Origin: Bacillota bacterium
Lineage (GTDB): Bacteria > Bacillota > Clostridia > Christensenellales > Aristaeellaceae
Length of the DNA: 64,000 bases
Assembly (NCBI GenBank): GCA_023425025.1
Contig: JAFADG010000040.1
Span: forward strand, 1-64,000
Reading direction: 5' to 3'
Under the pieces are notes generated by a model. That model did no database searches. It had not been told where the DNA came from and saw nothing but the letters and a program-made list of their open reading frames with translations. Positions 33,615 to 42,219 of the stretch are shown one piece after another (position 1 is the stretch's first letter; every line of letters begins with the position of its first letter). A program made the position numbers and the translations under genes.

Positions 33615-34916
33615 CTACCTCAGGATTTCGGCAATGATTTTGCCGTCCATGTCATCAGGCATCTCAAGGCCCAGCAGCTTTGCGAAGGTCGGGCAGGTAT
33701 CCACAATGGGCCTGCGCTCCAGAACAGCGCCCGGCCGTATATGCGGGCCGAAGGCAAACATGCAGGGCTGGGGGCCTTTGTCGGGATGATGGCCGTGGGT
33801 GGCCCGGCCGAACCGGTAGTCGTCCGCTTTCAACGGCCTTACCAGGGGCCTGCGCCAGTCATTGCCGAAGGTATAAATACCGTTTGACTCCAGCACAAAG
33901 GAAAAGCCGCCGGCCAGATGCTCCTCCTCCTGGGCCTCTTTCGCCGTGTACACCCGCTCGATGCCGTACACGCCCTCGTCCCGCCAGGCGCAAAGCAGGC
34001 GATATACCTTGTCATAAAGCGCCCTGTCGCCGGGATCGTTCAGATAAATCTGCATGGACAGGGCGGTGGACTTGCCCATGGCCTGATAGGACGTAACCGC
34101 TCCCGCATCGTCCACCTCAATGAGCCCGGCTTCCCGCAAAAGCACGTTGGGGCACAGGATGCCCCGGACATTCAGCTGCCCATGGTCGCTTACGATGCAA
34201 AAGTCGGTGTCGTCATAAATGCCCGCGTCCTGACAGGCGGCAACGATTTCCCTGAACCAGCCGTCGATTTCATGCAGGCCGTGCGTTACAAGGGGCGAAA
34301 ACAGGCCGGTTTGATGGCGATAGGCGTCGATGTTGGCGGGATGGATCATCAAAAGGTTCGGTTTATATTCCCGGATGATGGAGCAGGCGCAGGCGTTGAT
34401 AAACAGATCGATGTAAGGATGCTGCCGGTTGCGGCCATCCACAATATGCGCGTGCTTCTTGACCACCTTCTCCATGACCTGCGGGCTGGAGCCGGAATGT
34501 ACAAAGCAATCCAGGGTGGACTCGCTTTCCTCCTGGGGCCAGTATTCGTTGACAAGGTAGTCAATGCTTTTGTGACGGCCCGTTACCGGCCAGAAGACGG
34601 CGGCGGTTGAAAGCCCCGCGGCCCGGGCGGCGTCAAAAATATCCGGCGCCTTCACCGCGTCGTTCATGTGCACCCATTTGGATGTCACTTCATTCAAAAT
34701 CGTCTGTTCGTTGTTGATGACGCCGTGGCGGTCGGGATATACCCCGGTGCGCATGCTGGTGTGCACGGGATAGGTCACGGTGGGATACACGGCGCGCAGC
34801 GTGTTTACAAACGCGCATTGGGGCCATACTTTCGAATAAGCGGGCAATGTCTTTACATATTCCAGGTCCTCGTACACCATGGCGTCCTGGGAAATGACGA
34901 TCAAGTGCTTGGACAT
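33615..34916 (-). CDS. Type I phosphodiesterase / nucleotide pyrophosphatase (alkaline phosphatase superfamily)
   Basis: 433 residues from ATG 34916 (GGAGGAAACAGC upstream). Metal and nucleophile motifs are plain: ISQDAM, PTVTYPVHTSMRTG (catalytic Thr), IHPANIDAYRHQTG, CIVSDHGQLNVRG and ATHGHHPDKGP. These two-metal enzymes cleave phosphodiesters or phosphonate esters. No signal peptide, so it acts in the cytoplasm, presumably on the ester brought in by the adjacent importer. First gene of the operon, behind a promoter and a DeoR-type operator candidate. Confidence 0.9.
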   Translation of the reverse strand: MSKHLIVISQDAMVYEDLEYVKTLPAYSKVWPQCAFVNTLRAVYPTVTYPVHTSMRTGVYPDRHGVINNEQTILNEVTSKWVHMNDAVKAPDIFDAARAAGLSTAAVFWPVTGRHKSIDYLVNEYWPQEESESTLDCFVHSGSSPQVMEKVVKKHAHIVDGRNRQHPYIDLFINACACSIIREYKPNLLMIHPANIDAYRHQTGLFSPLVTHGLHEIDGWFREIVAACQDAGIYDDTDFCIVSDHGQLNVRGILCPNVLLREAGLIEVDDAGAVTSYQAMGKSTALSMQIYLNDPGDRALYDKVYRLLCAWRDEGVYGIERVYTAKEAQEEEHLAGGFSFVLESNGIYTFGNDWRRPLVRPLKADDYRFGRATHGHHPDKGPQPCMFAFGPHIRPGAVLERRPIVDTCPTFAKLLGLEMPDDMDGKIIAEILR

Positions 34917-34998
34917 GCTGTTTCCTCCAAAGGCGCTTTTGCCTGCCGCCGAACGGGCGGGCCTTCTGTTCCGGATGCCACTATCCGGTAGGTTGAAA

Positions 34999-35012
34999 AT
35001 GTTTGTTTCAAC
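34999..35012. promoter_or_regulatory. Candidate DeoR operator 1 (operon promoter)
   Basis: ATGTTTGTTTCAAC, lying in the inverted repeat GGTTGAAA-n7-TTTCAACC just downstream of the operon's transcription start. The same core recurs at 35179 and 36084. Confidence 0.6.
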
Positions 35013-35042
35013 CATCGTCAGTGAGTGGTTCTTTCATAACCG

Positions 35043-35071
35043 AGTGTAGCATTGCATAAATATCAAGTCAA
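35043..35071 (-). promoter_or_regulatory. Promoter of the phosphodiesterase-importer operon
   Basis: On the minus strand TTGACT, 17-nt spacer and TACACT, about 120 nt before the start codon. Confidence 0.7.
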
Positions 35072-35153
35072 GCGAGACTTCGGAATGGATTTTGTATGGT
35101 TTTTTTGTCGGAAAGCAAGATTGATGTGATGATTTTTATGCAACCGGCAACGT

Positions 35154-35198
35154 CATTGCCAATGAACGCTTATTGGCAATGTTTGTATCAAACATTCT
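35154..35198. promoter_or_regulatory. Double palindrome with candidate DeoR operator 2
   Basis: ATTGCCAAT-n8-ATTGGCAAT is followed at once by AATGTTTG-TAT-CAAACATT, both perfect inverted repeats. The second contains ATGTTTGTATCAAA (35179-35192), the core shared with the two promoter-proximal sites. Confidence 0.6.
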
Positions 35199-35202
35199 GG
35201 GA

Positions 35203-35238
35203 CACAAAAATCCTCCCGGCGGAATGCCCGCGGGAGGA
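35203..35238 (-). terminator. Terminator of the DeoR gene
   Basis: CCTCCCG/CGGGAGG stem with a GC-rich loop, followed on the minus strand by ATTTTTGTG, about 50 nt after the stop at 35287. The regulator is thus a separate unit. Confidence 0.85.
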
Positions 35239-35286
35239 CCAAAGTGCCCTGAGAACAGATTGCCCAACTGTATATAGCGGCGCCGG

Positions 35287-36045
35287 CTATATGATCTCCA
35301 CGCCGCTTTGCTTTACTTCCCTGACAACCGCATCATCCAGCATACCGTCCGATATGATGACATGCACGTCCTTCAGCCTGGCCATGGTAAACGTGCTGGC
35401 AAAGCCCACCTTCTTGGAATCCATCAGGACCGCGACTTTTTTCGAACGCCGTATGACCTCGCGCTTTAAAAGATATTCCTCTTCGGCGCCGCAGGTAAAC
35501 CCCTTTTCCGATACATACCCGGTCGCGCCCATAAACGCGATATCAAAGTTCATATCCTCCAGGAAGGCTATGCTGCGCGTGCCGTTCACGCTCAGGCTGA
35601 AGGCGTTCAGCCGCCCGCCCAGCAGGCAGACCTGGGCCTCCTTCAAGCGTGCAAGCTCCGCCGCGCAGCTTAAGCTGTTGGTAAAGATCAGGTACTTCCC
35701 ATCGGGAAACACCCTGGCCAGCTCCGTGGCCGTCGTGCCCGAATCCAAATAAACCGATGTATTGGGCTTTAACAGCCCCGCCGCCTTTTGCGCGATCTGC
35801 TTTTTCGCGTCGGCATTGCGCATGGACCGTTTGGAAAACAAATCGTCCGTGCCGATGACCACATCCACAGACCTGGCTCCGCCATGAATCCTGATGATTT
35901 TTTTCTGCTGATCCAAATATTCCAGGTCACGGCGCAGCGTCATTTCCGACACCTTGGAAAAATGCAGCTTCAGCGCCGTAAAGCTGACGGTGCCGGCCTG
36001 GTTGATCAAATCAACCATTTTTGTGTGCCGTATATCCTTTTCCAC
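35287..36045 (-). CDS. DeoR/GlpR-family transcriptional regulator
   Basis: 252 residues. N-terminal winged helix: VSFTALKLHFSKVSEMTLRRDLEYLDQQKKIIRIHGGA. The C-terminal sugar-phosphate-binding DeoRC domain has LDSGTTATELAR and LGGRLNAFSLSVNG. The start is GTG 36045, 10 nt after AGGAG. DeoR proteins usually repress sugar-phosphate genes until a phosphorylated intermediate binds. The same motif lies at its own promoter and at the neighbouring operon's promoter, so it probably controls both itself and the phosphodiesterase-ugp operon. Confidence 0.93.
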   Translation of the reverse strand: MEKDIRHTKMVDLINQAGTVSFTALKLHFSKVSEMTLRRDLEYLDQQKKIIRIHGGARSVDVVIGTDDLFSKRSMRNADAKKQIAQKAAGLLKPNTSVYLDSGTTATELARVFPDGKYLIFTNSLSCAAELARLKEAQVCLLGGRLNAFSLSVNGTRSIAFLEDMNFDIAFMGATGYVSEKGFTCGAEEEYLLKREVIRRSKKVAVLMDSKKVGFASTFTMARLKDVHVIISDGMLDDAVVREVKQSGVEII

Positions 36046-36083
36046 GGGCCTTTTCTCCTGTGCTTCGCTTCTTTGGCGGCATT

Positions 36084-36097
36084 ATGTTCGTTTCAAC
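36084..36097. promoter_or_regulatory. Candidate DeoR operator 3 (autoregulation)
   Basis: ATGTTCGTTTCAAC, directly downstream of the deoR-type -10 box and over the predicted transcription start. Confidence 0.6.
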
Positions 36098-36100
36098 AGT

Positions 36101-36129
36101 AATATAACACGTTTTCGCACATCGCGCAA
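36101..36129 (-). promoter_or_regulatory. Promoter of the DeoR-family gene
   Basis: On the minus strand TTGCGC, 17-nt spacer and TATATT. Confidence 0.65.
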
Positions 36130-36142
36130 TGCGGATACATGC

Positions 36143-37003
36143 CTATTCCCCGATCTTTGCCGCGTAGCAGCGGTAATGGCCGATCACCTCAAAGCCGGCC
36201 TTCACCGCGGCAGCCCGGAGCATCTCATCCTTTAGGTCAACAAGAAACACGACCTCATGCACATCCTCGCGGTCACAGAAAACCGCATTCAATGCCGCCG
36301 ACAGAAAACCTGTGCTGCCGCAGCTTTCGGGCAGGGATTCCGCCGCCATGCCGAATATTTCCGCCATGCCGGGGCCGGCCGTCAAAAACAGGCCGCCAAC
36401 AATCTGTTCCCCTTCCCTTACAGCAAAGATATACCACGCGTCAGCCTTATCATACAAGCGCCCGGAATTCCAGTATATATTCTGAAAATGCTTGTCATGG
36501 AAGTGAGCATATTCATGAAAGCGGGCCTTGCCGATCCGCTCTATCGTACAGCCCGGTTGGCCGCCGAAAGCAAACCCGCTTCTGTTCAGGCGCATATCTG
36601 TGCTGGCCTCCGCCAGCGCATAGCAGGATGCCAAAAGCGCGCCGGCCGCCTGCGTGTTCTCCGCCGTTATGCCGATCAGTGCCTCATAGCCTGTGAAATT
36701 TTCCCGAAGGTGGGCCAGGAAAGCGGCAAAGACGGACGCATGGTCTTCCGCAGCCAGGAAAGCCACCGTTTGAAGATAGTTGTCCTTGGGCAGCGCAAAA
36801 TAGCACAGCACCCCTACCAGCCTATCCGCATGGCAATAGCCATACAAACCGGAATGCGCGCCCTGTGCGCGGGAGAGGAATTCCTTTTTGACTTCATCCA
36901 GGCTCCGATACAGCGGACAGCTTCTGTTTGCCGGATCATCAAACAAGCGCCAGGCCAATCCCGCCGCTTCGTCAACATCACCTGCTGTAAAGCGTTTCAA
37001 CAT
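36143..37003 (-). CDS. GNAT-family acetyltransferase
   Basis: 286 residues from ATG 37003, 6 nt after GGGG; a TTG further upstream would enclose that site. Residues 1-130 form one GNAT-like half (DEAAGLAWRLFDDPANR, LVGVLCYFALPKDNYLQ). Residues 150-286 form a second, with FAVREGEQIVGGLFLT and MLRAAAVKAGFEVIGHYRCYAAK. The acetyl-CoA loop is not canonical in either half, so this is a family-level call. Substrate unknown. Confidence 0.7.
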   Translation of the reverse strand: MLKRFTAGDVDEAAGLAWRLFDDPANRSCPLYRSLDEVKKEFLSRAQGAHSGLYGYCHADRLVGVLCYFALPKDNYLQTVAFLAAEDHASVFAAFLAHLRENFTGYEALIGITAENTQAAGALLASCYALAEASTDMRLNRSGFAFGGQPGCTIERIGKARFHEYAHFHDKHFQNIYWNSGRLYDKADAWYIFAVREGEQIVGGLFLTAGPGMAEIFGMAAESLPESCGSTGFLSAALNAVFCDREDVHEVVFLVDLKDEMLRAAAVKAGFEVIGHYRCYAAKIGE

Positions 37004-37048
37004 AAATACCCCGCACAAAATTTCGGCCTGCCGGAAGGATAGACGGCA

Positions 37049-37630
37049 TCAACGCGATGCGCAAGGCTCGTACCTTCCCCCAAATTCCTCTCTTGCCAGC
37101 TTGGTATACTTTTGCACGAACTGTCCTTTGGCCGCCGTGTAGCCATCCCGGTCATTGGGATATTGGGCCTTCAATTCCAGCTTCAGCCTTGCGTACGCTG
37201 CCAAAACCAACGGATGCGCGATCAAATAATCCCGAAAGTACAGTTCGTCCCAGTCCCCGCTGCGGCGCACATGAATGTGCGCGGCCTGCCCTCGAAAACC
37301 TTGGGGCGTATACCCCTTCAAATACATGACAAGGTCACTCTTGGGAGTGTTGACCACGTAGCCCTCATCCAGCATTCTTTCGGTGATGGCGTGCAAATCG
37401 CAATCAGCGGCAACTTCCAGCAGGATATCGATGGTAGGCTTGGCGACCAGCCCAGGTACGGCAGAGCTGCCGATGTGGCTGATGCGTATGATCTTCTCCT
37501 GAAAAACCGACTGCAGAAATGCCTTTTCCGCAAGATACTCCTCCGGCCACTCGGGATCGTGCTCCTTGAGCAAAACGGGAAACAGCTCCGCCAGGCGCCC
37601 AGCTGTCACATTTTTGAAATCCTGCCGCAT
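37049..37630 (-). CDS. GrpB/UPF0157 nucleotidyltransferase-fold protein
   Basis: 193 residues. ISHIGSSAVPGLVAKPTIDILLEV is the family hallmark and corresponds to the nucleotidyltransferase GS...D-x-D core; HIHVRRSGDWDELYFRDYLIAHP follows. Function is unknown. Members occur alone or fused to dephospho-CoA kinase, as in Mycobacterium. ATG 37630 follows GGAGG by 10 nt. Not clearly cotranscribed with its neighbours. Confidence 0.9.
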   Translation of the reverse strand: MRQDFKNVTAGRLAELFPVLLKEHDPEWPEEYLAEKAFLQSVFQEKIIRISHIGSSAVPGLVAKPTIDILLEVAADCDLHAITERMLDEGYVVNTPKSDLVMYLKGYTPQGFRGQAAHIHVRRSGDWDELYFRDYLIAHPLVLAAYARLKLELKAQYPNDRDGYTAAKGQFVQKYTKLAREEFGGRYEPCASR

Positions 37631-37685
37631 GAATTGTTGCCTCCGTACCGCGTGGTGCATATGCTTGCGCCCCGCGCACCTGTAT

Positions 37686-38489
37686 TTATTGCTTTGACGG
37701 CGCCTGCAATCCGTCCGTCACAAACGCTTTTGCCTGCGCGGCCTTTTGGATGGAAATGGTTTCATCCTCCCAGGGAATGGCGCATTCGATGGTGGCCAAA
37801 TACAATTGTTCCAAGTCAAGCGCTTTGAAAAAGCCCGCAAAATCCAGCTGCCCCTCGCCCAGATACACATGGGACCGCGGGTGCAAATAGTCGGACAAAT
37901 GCAGCGTCTTTACTTTGCTTCTCAATACCGCGGCGGCATGAACGATATCGACGCCGGATTGAGCACAGTGCGTGGTGTCGATGGTGCAATGCACATTCGC
38001 TTCCTCGCAGAATTCCAGCATCCGGGCAGGATCAAGCAAGGGCACCATGTAGCCCGGAAACGGAAGCATATTTTCAACACAGACGATCCTGCCCCTGGCG
38101 ATCTGCCTGATGTCATCGGCCGCCGTTTTCTTGTACGATTTCCACCAGTTCAAATCCGCAGTCTTGCTGTGCGGGGTGTGCAGTATGACGCATGGAATAT
38201 CCACGATAGACAAATATTCAAGGGTATCCGGGTGGATGATGGAGGTATGCCCATCTTCAATCACGCCGCCCATATCATGAAAGGAAGCAATCATAAGTCC
38301 GCTGTCCTGTACCATCGCGATAACTTCCTTGGGCTTGAGGCGCTTGATATGCTGCGCGGTCTCCCATCCTTCGCCGCCCTTCCAATAGCCGTCCAGCTCG
38401 ATATACGTATATCCCGCTTTCCGGATAATGCCCAGCGCCCGTTCGAAAGGGATTTGATAGAAATTGGCCGTGGCCATCGCGATTTTCAT
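37686..38489 (-). CDS. Sugar phosphate isomerase/epimerase-like TIM barrel
   Basis: 267 residues. A xylose-isomerase-like (AP endonuclease 2 superfamily) barrel: YTYIELDGYWKG, ASFHDMGG, CVENML, HCTIDTTHC and HLSDYLHP followed by LGEGQLDFAGFFKAL show the metal-binding Glu, Asp and His positions. It probably isomerises or epimerises a sugar or cyclitol. ATG 38489 lies 5-6 nt after GGAAGGTG. It overlaps no neighbour but follows the CPBP gene closely. Confidence 0.87.
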   Translation of the reverse strand: MKIAMATANFYQIPFERALGIIRKAGYTYIELDGYWKGGEGWETAQHIKRLKPKEVIAMVQDSGLMIASFHDMGGVIEDGHTSIIHPDTLEYLSIVDIPCVILHTPHSKTADLNWWKSYKKTAADDIRQIARGRIVCVENMLPFPGYMVPLLDPARMLEFCEEANVHCTIDTTHCAQSGVDIVHAAAVLRSKVKTLHLSDYLHPRSHVYLGEGQLDFAGFFKALDLEQLYLATIECAIPWEDETISIQKAAQAKAFVTDGLQAPSKQ

Positions 38490-38536
38490 ATTTTCACCTT
38501 CCATCCGCCCTAAAATGCTCAATAGCCCCAAAGGAT

Positions 38537-39331
38537 TCATGCTTCCTTATCTCTCAACAGGACAAGCAGCCCATATGCGCCCAGCAGCGTATACGCCGGC
38601 AATATGAAATAAAGAGAGATTGCCGGATAGCCGCTCGCTGTTGAAAAGCAAAAGGGCACGCCGCAAAAGTCCATGATCGTGTGAAGAATGACGGGCACCC
38701 ATAAATTCTTTGTTTTTATGTAAATGGAACCAAAATACAACCCCAAACCGGTCGTCCATATCACCTTGCCCAATATCATCATCCATGGCATGCCCAACGA
38801 ACCAAAGATATGCCCGAACCCGAAAAGCAAAGAGGAAAGGATGACTGCCCACAAAGTGCTTCTCCGGGAATGGCGGAACAGCTTTTCAATAACATTCAAC
38901 AGCAAGCCCCTTACATACAGCTCCTCCATAAATCCAACGCCAATGTAATAGATAAATCCCTCCACAAGCACCTTTTCAAACGTAGGCACACGGTCAAACG
39001 GCTGCAAACCAATATAAAAAGCGAAGGTGGAAACAGCCAGGGCCAGCATCCCTGCGAGACCGTATTTTTTTAGGCCGGCCCACACGCCGCGAAAACGCAG
39101 ACCCAGCTCCCACCGGGGACAAAACGCTTTCAAAAGCAGGAAAGCAACAACGCCTGTAATGACAAAATTAAGCATCAGGGTAAAGTAATACGGCTCGATA
39201 TCAGATATCCGGATGTGCAGAAACAACAGAGCGCTGGGCAAACCTGAAACATCCATAAAAGCAATAAGAACCGTGATAAAACCAGCGGCCAGCAGCACAC
39301 CCGGTTTTTCCTTGGAACCGCTCTTTTCCAT
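38537..39331 (-). CDS. CPBP-family intramembrane metalloprotease
   Basis: About 264 residues from ATG 39331 (GGAG 6 nt upstream; in-frame starts reach 39412). Eight or so hydrophobic segments. The three CPBP motifs are present: MEELYVRGLLL, LLFGFGHIFGS and VILHTIMDFCG, giving the catalytic Glu-Glu and His residues. Relatives process CAAX-like proteins or bacteriocin-immunity substrates. Its target is unknown. Confidence 0.88.
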   Translation of the reverse strand: MEKSGSKEKPGVLLAAGFITVLIAFMDVSGLPSALLFLHIRISDIEPYYFTLMLNFVITGVVAFLLLKAFCPRWELGLRFRGVWAGLKKYGLAGMLALAVSTFAFYIGLQPFDRVPTFEKVLVEGFIYYIGVGFMEELYVRGLLLNVIEKLFRHSRRSTLWAVILSSLLFGFGHIFGSLGMPWMMILGKVIWTTGLGLYFGSIYIKTKNLWVPVILHTIMDFCGVPFCFSTASGYPAISLYFILPAYTLLGAYGLLVLLRDKEA

Positions 39332-39650
39332 ATCTGCTCCAATCATCATCTGTATTTTTCCAGCAGCATAACCGGTTATGACCTGCTTGCCCGGCGCGTT
39401 CCATTCATTCATCCTGCCGCCGGTCCATCATACCCGCGCAGTACCGCCAGGCGAGGAAAGCAATGCCTGTATTCTGTACATACAGCCCAATTCCCTGCAT
39501 CCCCGTTTCTTCCAGGAATCTGACAGCGGGAAGCAGACATGGCCCTTTACGCCGCCCATATCCCAGCAACCCGATTCGTTTTGATTGCGCTCAAGCCTGC
39601 CGAAGTGAAATTTGTCGGCTGCCCATTATACCATTTTGTCTCCCGGGTAC
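39332..39650. other. 319-bp gap without a recognised gene
   Basis: On the minus strand a TATAAT near 39625 suggests a promoter for the CPBP gene with a leader of about 290 nt. Parts read like coding sequence, but no start with a ribosome site or known family was found. No terminator hairpin seen. Confidence 0.4.
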
Positions 39651-40373
39651 CTAAACAACATTTTTGATAATGAGAGACACCCCTGTAATCAGCAGCAATA
39701 TGACGACAAGTGTTTTAACGCTCTTTTCCTTTATGTGCTTTGCTGCCATAACGCCTGTCAGCATACCGATGATCATGGCAGGCAGGATCATCAGCGTACC
39801 TTTCAGTATGTCCCATGTCAATATTCCTGTCACGGTATACAAAATGATCCTGAATATGTTTTCCACCAGAAAAACACAGCATATATTCCCTTGAAACTGG
39901 CTTTGATTTTCTGTGGTCCTGCTGATGTAGGCGACCAAAAAGGCGCCGATGCCAAACAGCCCGCAAAGGAATCCGGACAGAACACCAATGAAGGACAAAA
40001 AAACATTGCTTTGCTTCAGCTTGACGGTCTTATATTGGCGAAACAGCATCTCGATTCCGATTATAATGACGGCCAGGCCCAATACGATTTTCAGTTGGCG
40101 CTGATCGCCCATACGTAAAAACAAGGCGCCGGGAATCAGTCCCGCAAGCATCAATAGGGAAAGCGGAACAACCACCTTTGCTGAAATATTTTTTCTTTCC
40201 TTCCACACAAAATAGATATTCGCGGGAAAGCCCAATAGCAAATCCATGGGGGATATGACCGCGTTCTCCATCCGAAAGCTCAAAACAGAATTGAATATCA
40301 ATGTATTGGCGAATCCCGTTAATCCCTTAATGAAGTACGCGCCCAATGCCGCCAGGAATACAATTGCTTCCAT
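39651..40373 (-). CDS. TSUP-family (TauE/SafE) anion transporter
   Basis: 240 residues, about eight hydrophobic helices. AYFIKGLTGFANTLIF and the second-half repeat SGFLCGLFGIGAFLVAYI are the paired TSUP motifs. Family members export sulfite, sulfoacetate or similar organic anions. ATG 40373 follows GAGG by 7 nt. It lies 22 nt downstream of the phosphotransferase gene, so the two probably share a transcript. Confidence 0.88.
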   Translation of the reverse strand: MEAIVFLAALGAYFIKGLTGFANTLIFNSVLSFRMENAVISPMDLLLGFPANIYFVWKERKNISAKVVVPLSLLMLAGLIPGALFLRMGDQRQLKIVLGLAVIIIGIEMLFRQYKTVKLKQSNVFLSFIGVLSGFLCGLFGIGAFLVAYISRTTENQSQFQGNICCVFLVENIFRIILYTVTGILTWDILKGTLMILPAMIIGMLTGVMAAKHIKEKSVKTLVVILLLITGVSLIIKNVV

Positions 40374-40395
40374 ACAAAACCTCACAGCATGCTCA

Positions 40396-41361
40396 TTAGA
40401 GACGCAATAGCGAATCCAGCTCGAACCAATGCTCTGTCAGCCAAAGCATTTCATCCTTGAAGCGCGTTACTTTTTCCCGGTTCTTTTTGAAAAAACCGGG
40501 CTGTATCCACCACGGTATTTCCACGCACCATGAAAGCCGCAATGCGTCCGCCACATCAGGCATGGTCAGCGCCCCATGCCGCGAATAGCCTTCCAGAAAA
40601 GCATGTATCTTTCCCATGTCCAGTTGCTGATCTTTCCACGCGAAAGACAAAATCGCCCTTCCTATGTCATGCCAAATATAGCTGTAATGATTGCGGTCGA
40701 AGTCAACGATGGCAGATATGCCATCCGTATCGAACAGGATATTATCAGCAGAAAAATCTTCGTGCGCGATCCCCTTGGGCAGTTTCTCGAAAAACGCGCC
40801 TGTCAGCTGCTTCAATATGGGTTCCTGCGCAAGCACAGCCTCTTTGTATTCCACGGGGACGCCCGGCGGGCATTCCTGCATGCGGGTATGAAAGTTTGCC
40901 CACAACGCATCGATTGCCTGCCCGCTGCTGATGGGGAACCCCTCCACCGAAAGCGCCGGCAGCCCGGAAAACGCCTTGTGCATACAACCGCAGGCGCTGC
41001 CAAGGCTCCGCATTTGCGTGATGGTGACAGTGTCGGGGCCTTCCACCTTTCCCGAACGAAAATCCATGACCATATAGGCCGTTTCGTTGTCCAGCAAGCG
41101 GATCGCGCGATCTTGGCACTGCTGGATGGCCGGACAGGGAACGCCCTTTTTTTCAAGAACAATCTGCCGCTGCAACGCGGCTTCAATGGATTTCAGCCGC
41201 TCCCTGCCAAATCGCTTATTGCTGAATTGCTTGACCAGCAAATCGCCCTTTTCCGTGGATACCTTCCATTTCCGATTCAGCCATCCGCCTGTTACGGGCG
41301 TAATTTGATTGCAGGTTATTCCGTAGCTATCCTTTAAATCAGCGATGATGCTGTTTTCCAT
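40396..41361 (-). CDS. Phosphotransferase of the APH/choline-kinase fold
   Basis: 321 residues from ATG 41361 (AGGAG 8 nt upstream; the longer frame is not protein-like). Nucleotide lysine K44 (LLVKQF), catalytic loop HEDFSADN (200-207, Asp202) and metal site IVDFDRN (Asp220/222) are intact. The CotS/homoserine-kinase-like subgroup is a better match than clinical aminoglycoside kinases, so the substrate may be a sugar or amino alcohol. It precedes the TSUP transporter. Confidence 0.85.
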   Translation of the reverse strand: MENSIIADLKDSYGITCNQITPVTGGWLNRKWKVSTEKGDLLVKQFSNKRFGRERLKSIEAALQRQIVLEKKGVPCPAIQQCQDRAIRLLDNETAYMVMDFRSGKVEGPDTVTITQMRSLGSACGCMHKAFSGLPALSVEGFPISSGQAIDALWANFHTRMQECPPGVPVEYKEAVLAQEPILKQLTGAFFEKLPKGIAHEDFSADNILFDTDGISAIVDFDRNHYSYIWHDIGRAILSFAWKDQQLDMGKIHAFLEGYSRHGALTMPDVADALRLSWCVEIPWWIQPGFFKKNREKVTRFKDEMLWLTEHWFELDSLLRL

Positions 41362-41446
41362 ACAATAATCTCCTGAGCAAGTATGAATCGGCTGCGGTTG
41401 AAAAAAGGCCGGCAAACTGGAATTTGCCAGCCCTGCGCTATACTTA

Positions 41447-42016
41447 TCATGCGATGATGGTTCTAATGTAGTAATGATCAAACCGAAATCCCCGGTCAGG
41501 CTGAAATTGATTTGCCACAAGCGCGCTGACTTTGCAAGGTTCGTCTGGCGGCGCTTTCATAATCACCTGATTGACTTCAAAGTCGTTTGCCAGTTCGGAA
41601 GCCATCAATCTGATGATTTCAGCAAAGTTTGCCTCCTGTTCATAACTGGATAACAAATCGACTCTCAAAATCCCGATAGGCGTTTCTTCTCCAAAGAACC
41701 ATTTCCCCCATGGCAACGGGGCAATTTCAATCGTTCCAATCGCTTTGCCGTTTTCCTTACTTATTACGCTCCACCTGAGGAATGTACGGCGCTCATACTC
41801 CATTCGCCAGAGCCGTATCGCGTTTTTCATGACATCAATGGACGCACACCGGAATTCACCATTGCAGTTATCGTTGTTCATGTGGCTCAAAGTGACAGGG
41901 TCGCAATAACACGCTAATAAGTCCTCCGCGTCTTTTTCATGTACATGGCTGAAAATGAAATGCTCGGTTTCATACACCGGACATTCATCAAAAGGGTTCA
42001 CCTTTTTGCTTTGCAT
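41447..42016 (-). CDS. GNAT acetyltransferase (RimJ/RimL-like)
   Basis: 189 residues from ATG 42016, 7 nt after GGGAGG. ETEHFIFSHVHEKDAEDLLACY opens the fold, and WSVISKENGKAIGTIEIAPLPWG is the central sheet. The acetyl-CoA loop region (GILRVDLLSSYEQEANFAEII) is atypical, without the usual R/QxxGxG. This leaves catalytic activity uncertain. Single gene. Confidence 0.75.
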   Translation of the reverse strand: MQSKKVNPFDECPVYETEHFIFSHVHEKDAEDLLACYCDPVTLSHMNNDNCNGEFRCASIDVMKNAIRLWRMEYERRTFLRWSVISKENGKAIGTIEIAPLPWGKWFFGEETPIGILRVDLLSSYEQEANFAEIIRLMASELANDFEVNQVIMKAPPDEPCKVSALVANQFQPDRGFRFDHYYIRTIIA

Positions 42017-42219
42017 GCGAAATCCTCCCTCAAAATGCATAATCTGCGCCGAAAAACCGTCCGGCAAATGCCTGTTTGTCTATCACTCATATTATTCCAA
42101 CCATCCTCCCGCAAGATTAGTATTTAGCTGTTTCGCATTATCCTAAATGCCTGCGTTAGAAATGACGCCTCCTTACAACCACCGGGGCCTAAAGCTCGTG
42201 TTTGGCTTTATGGCCGGGA

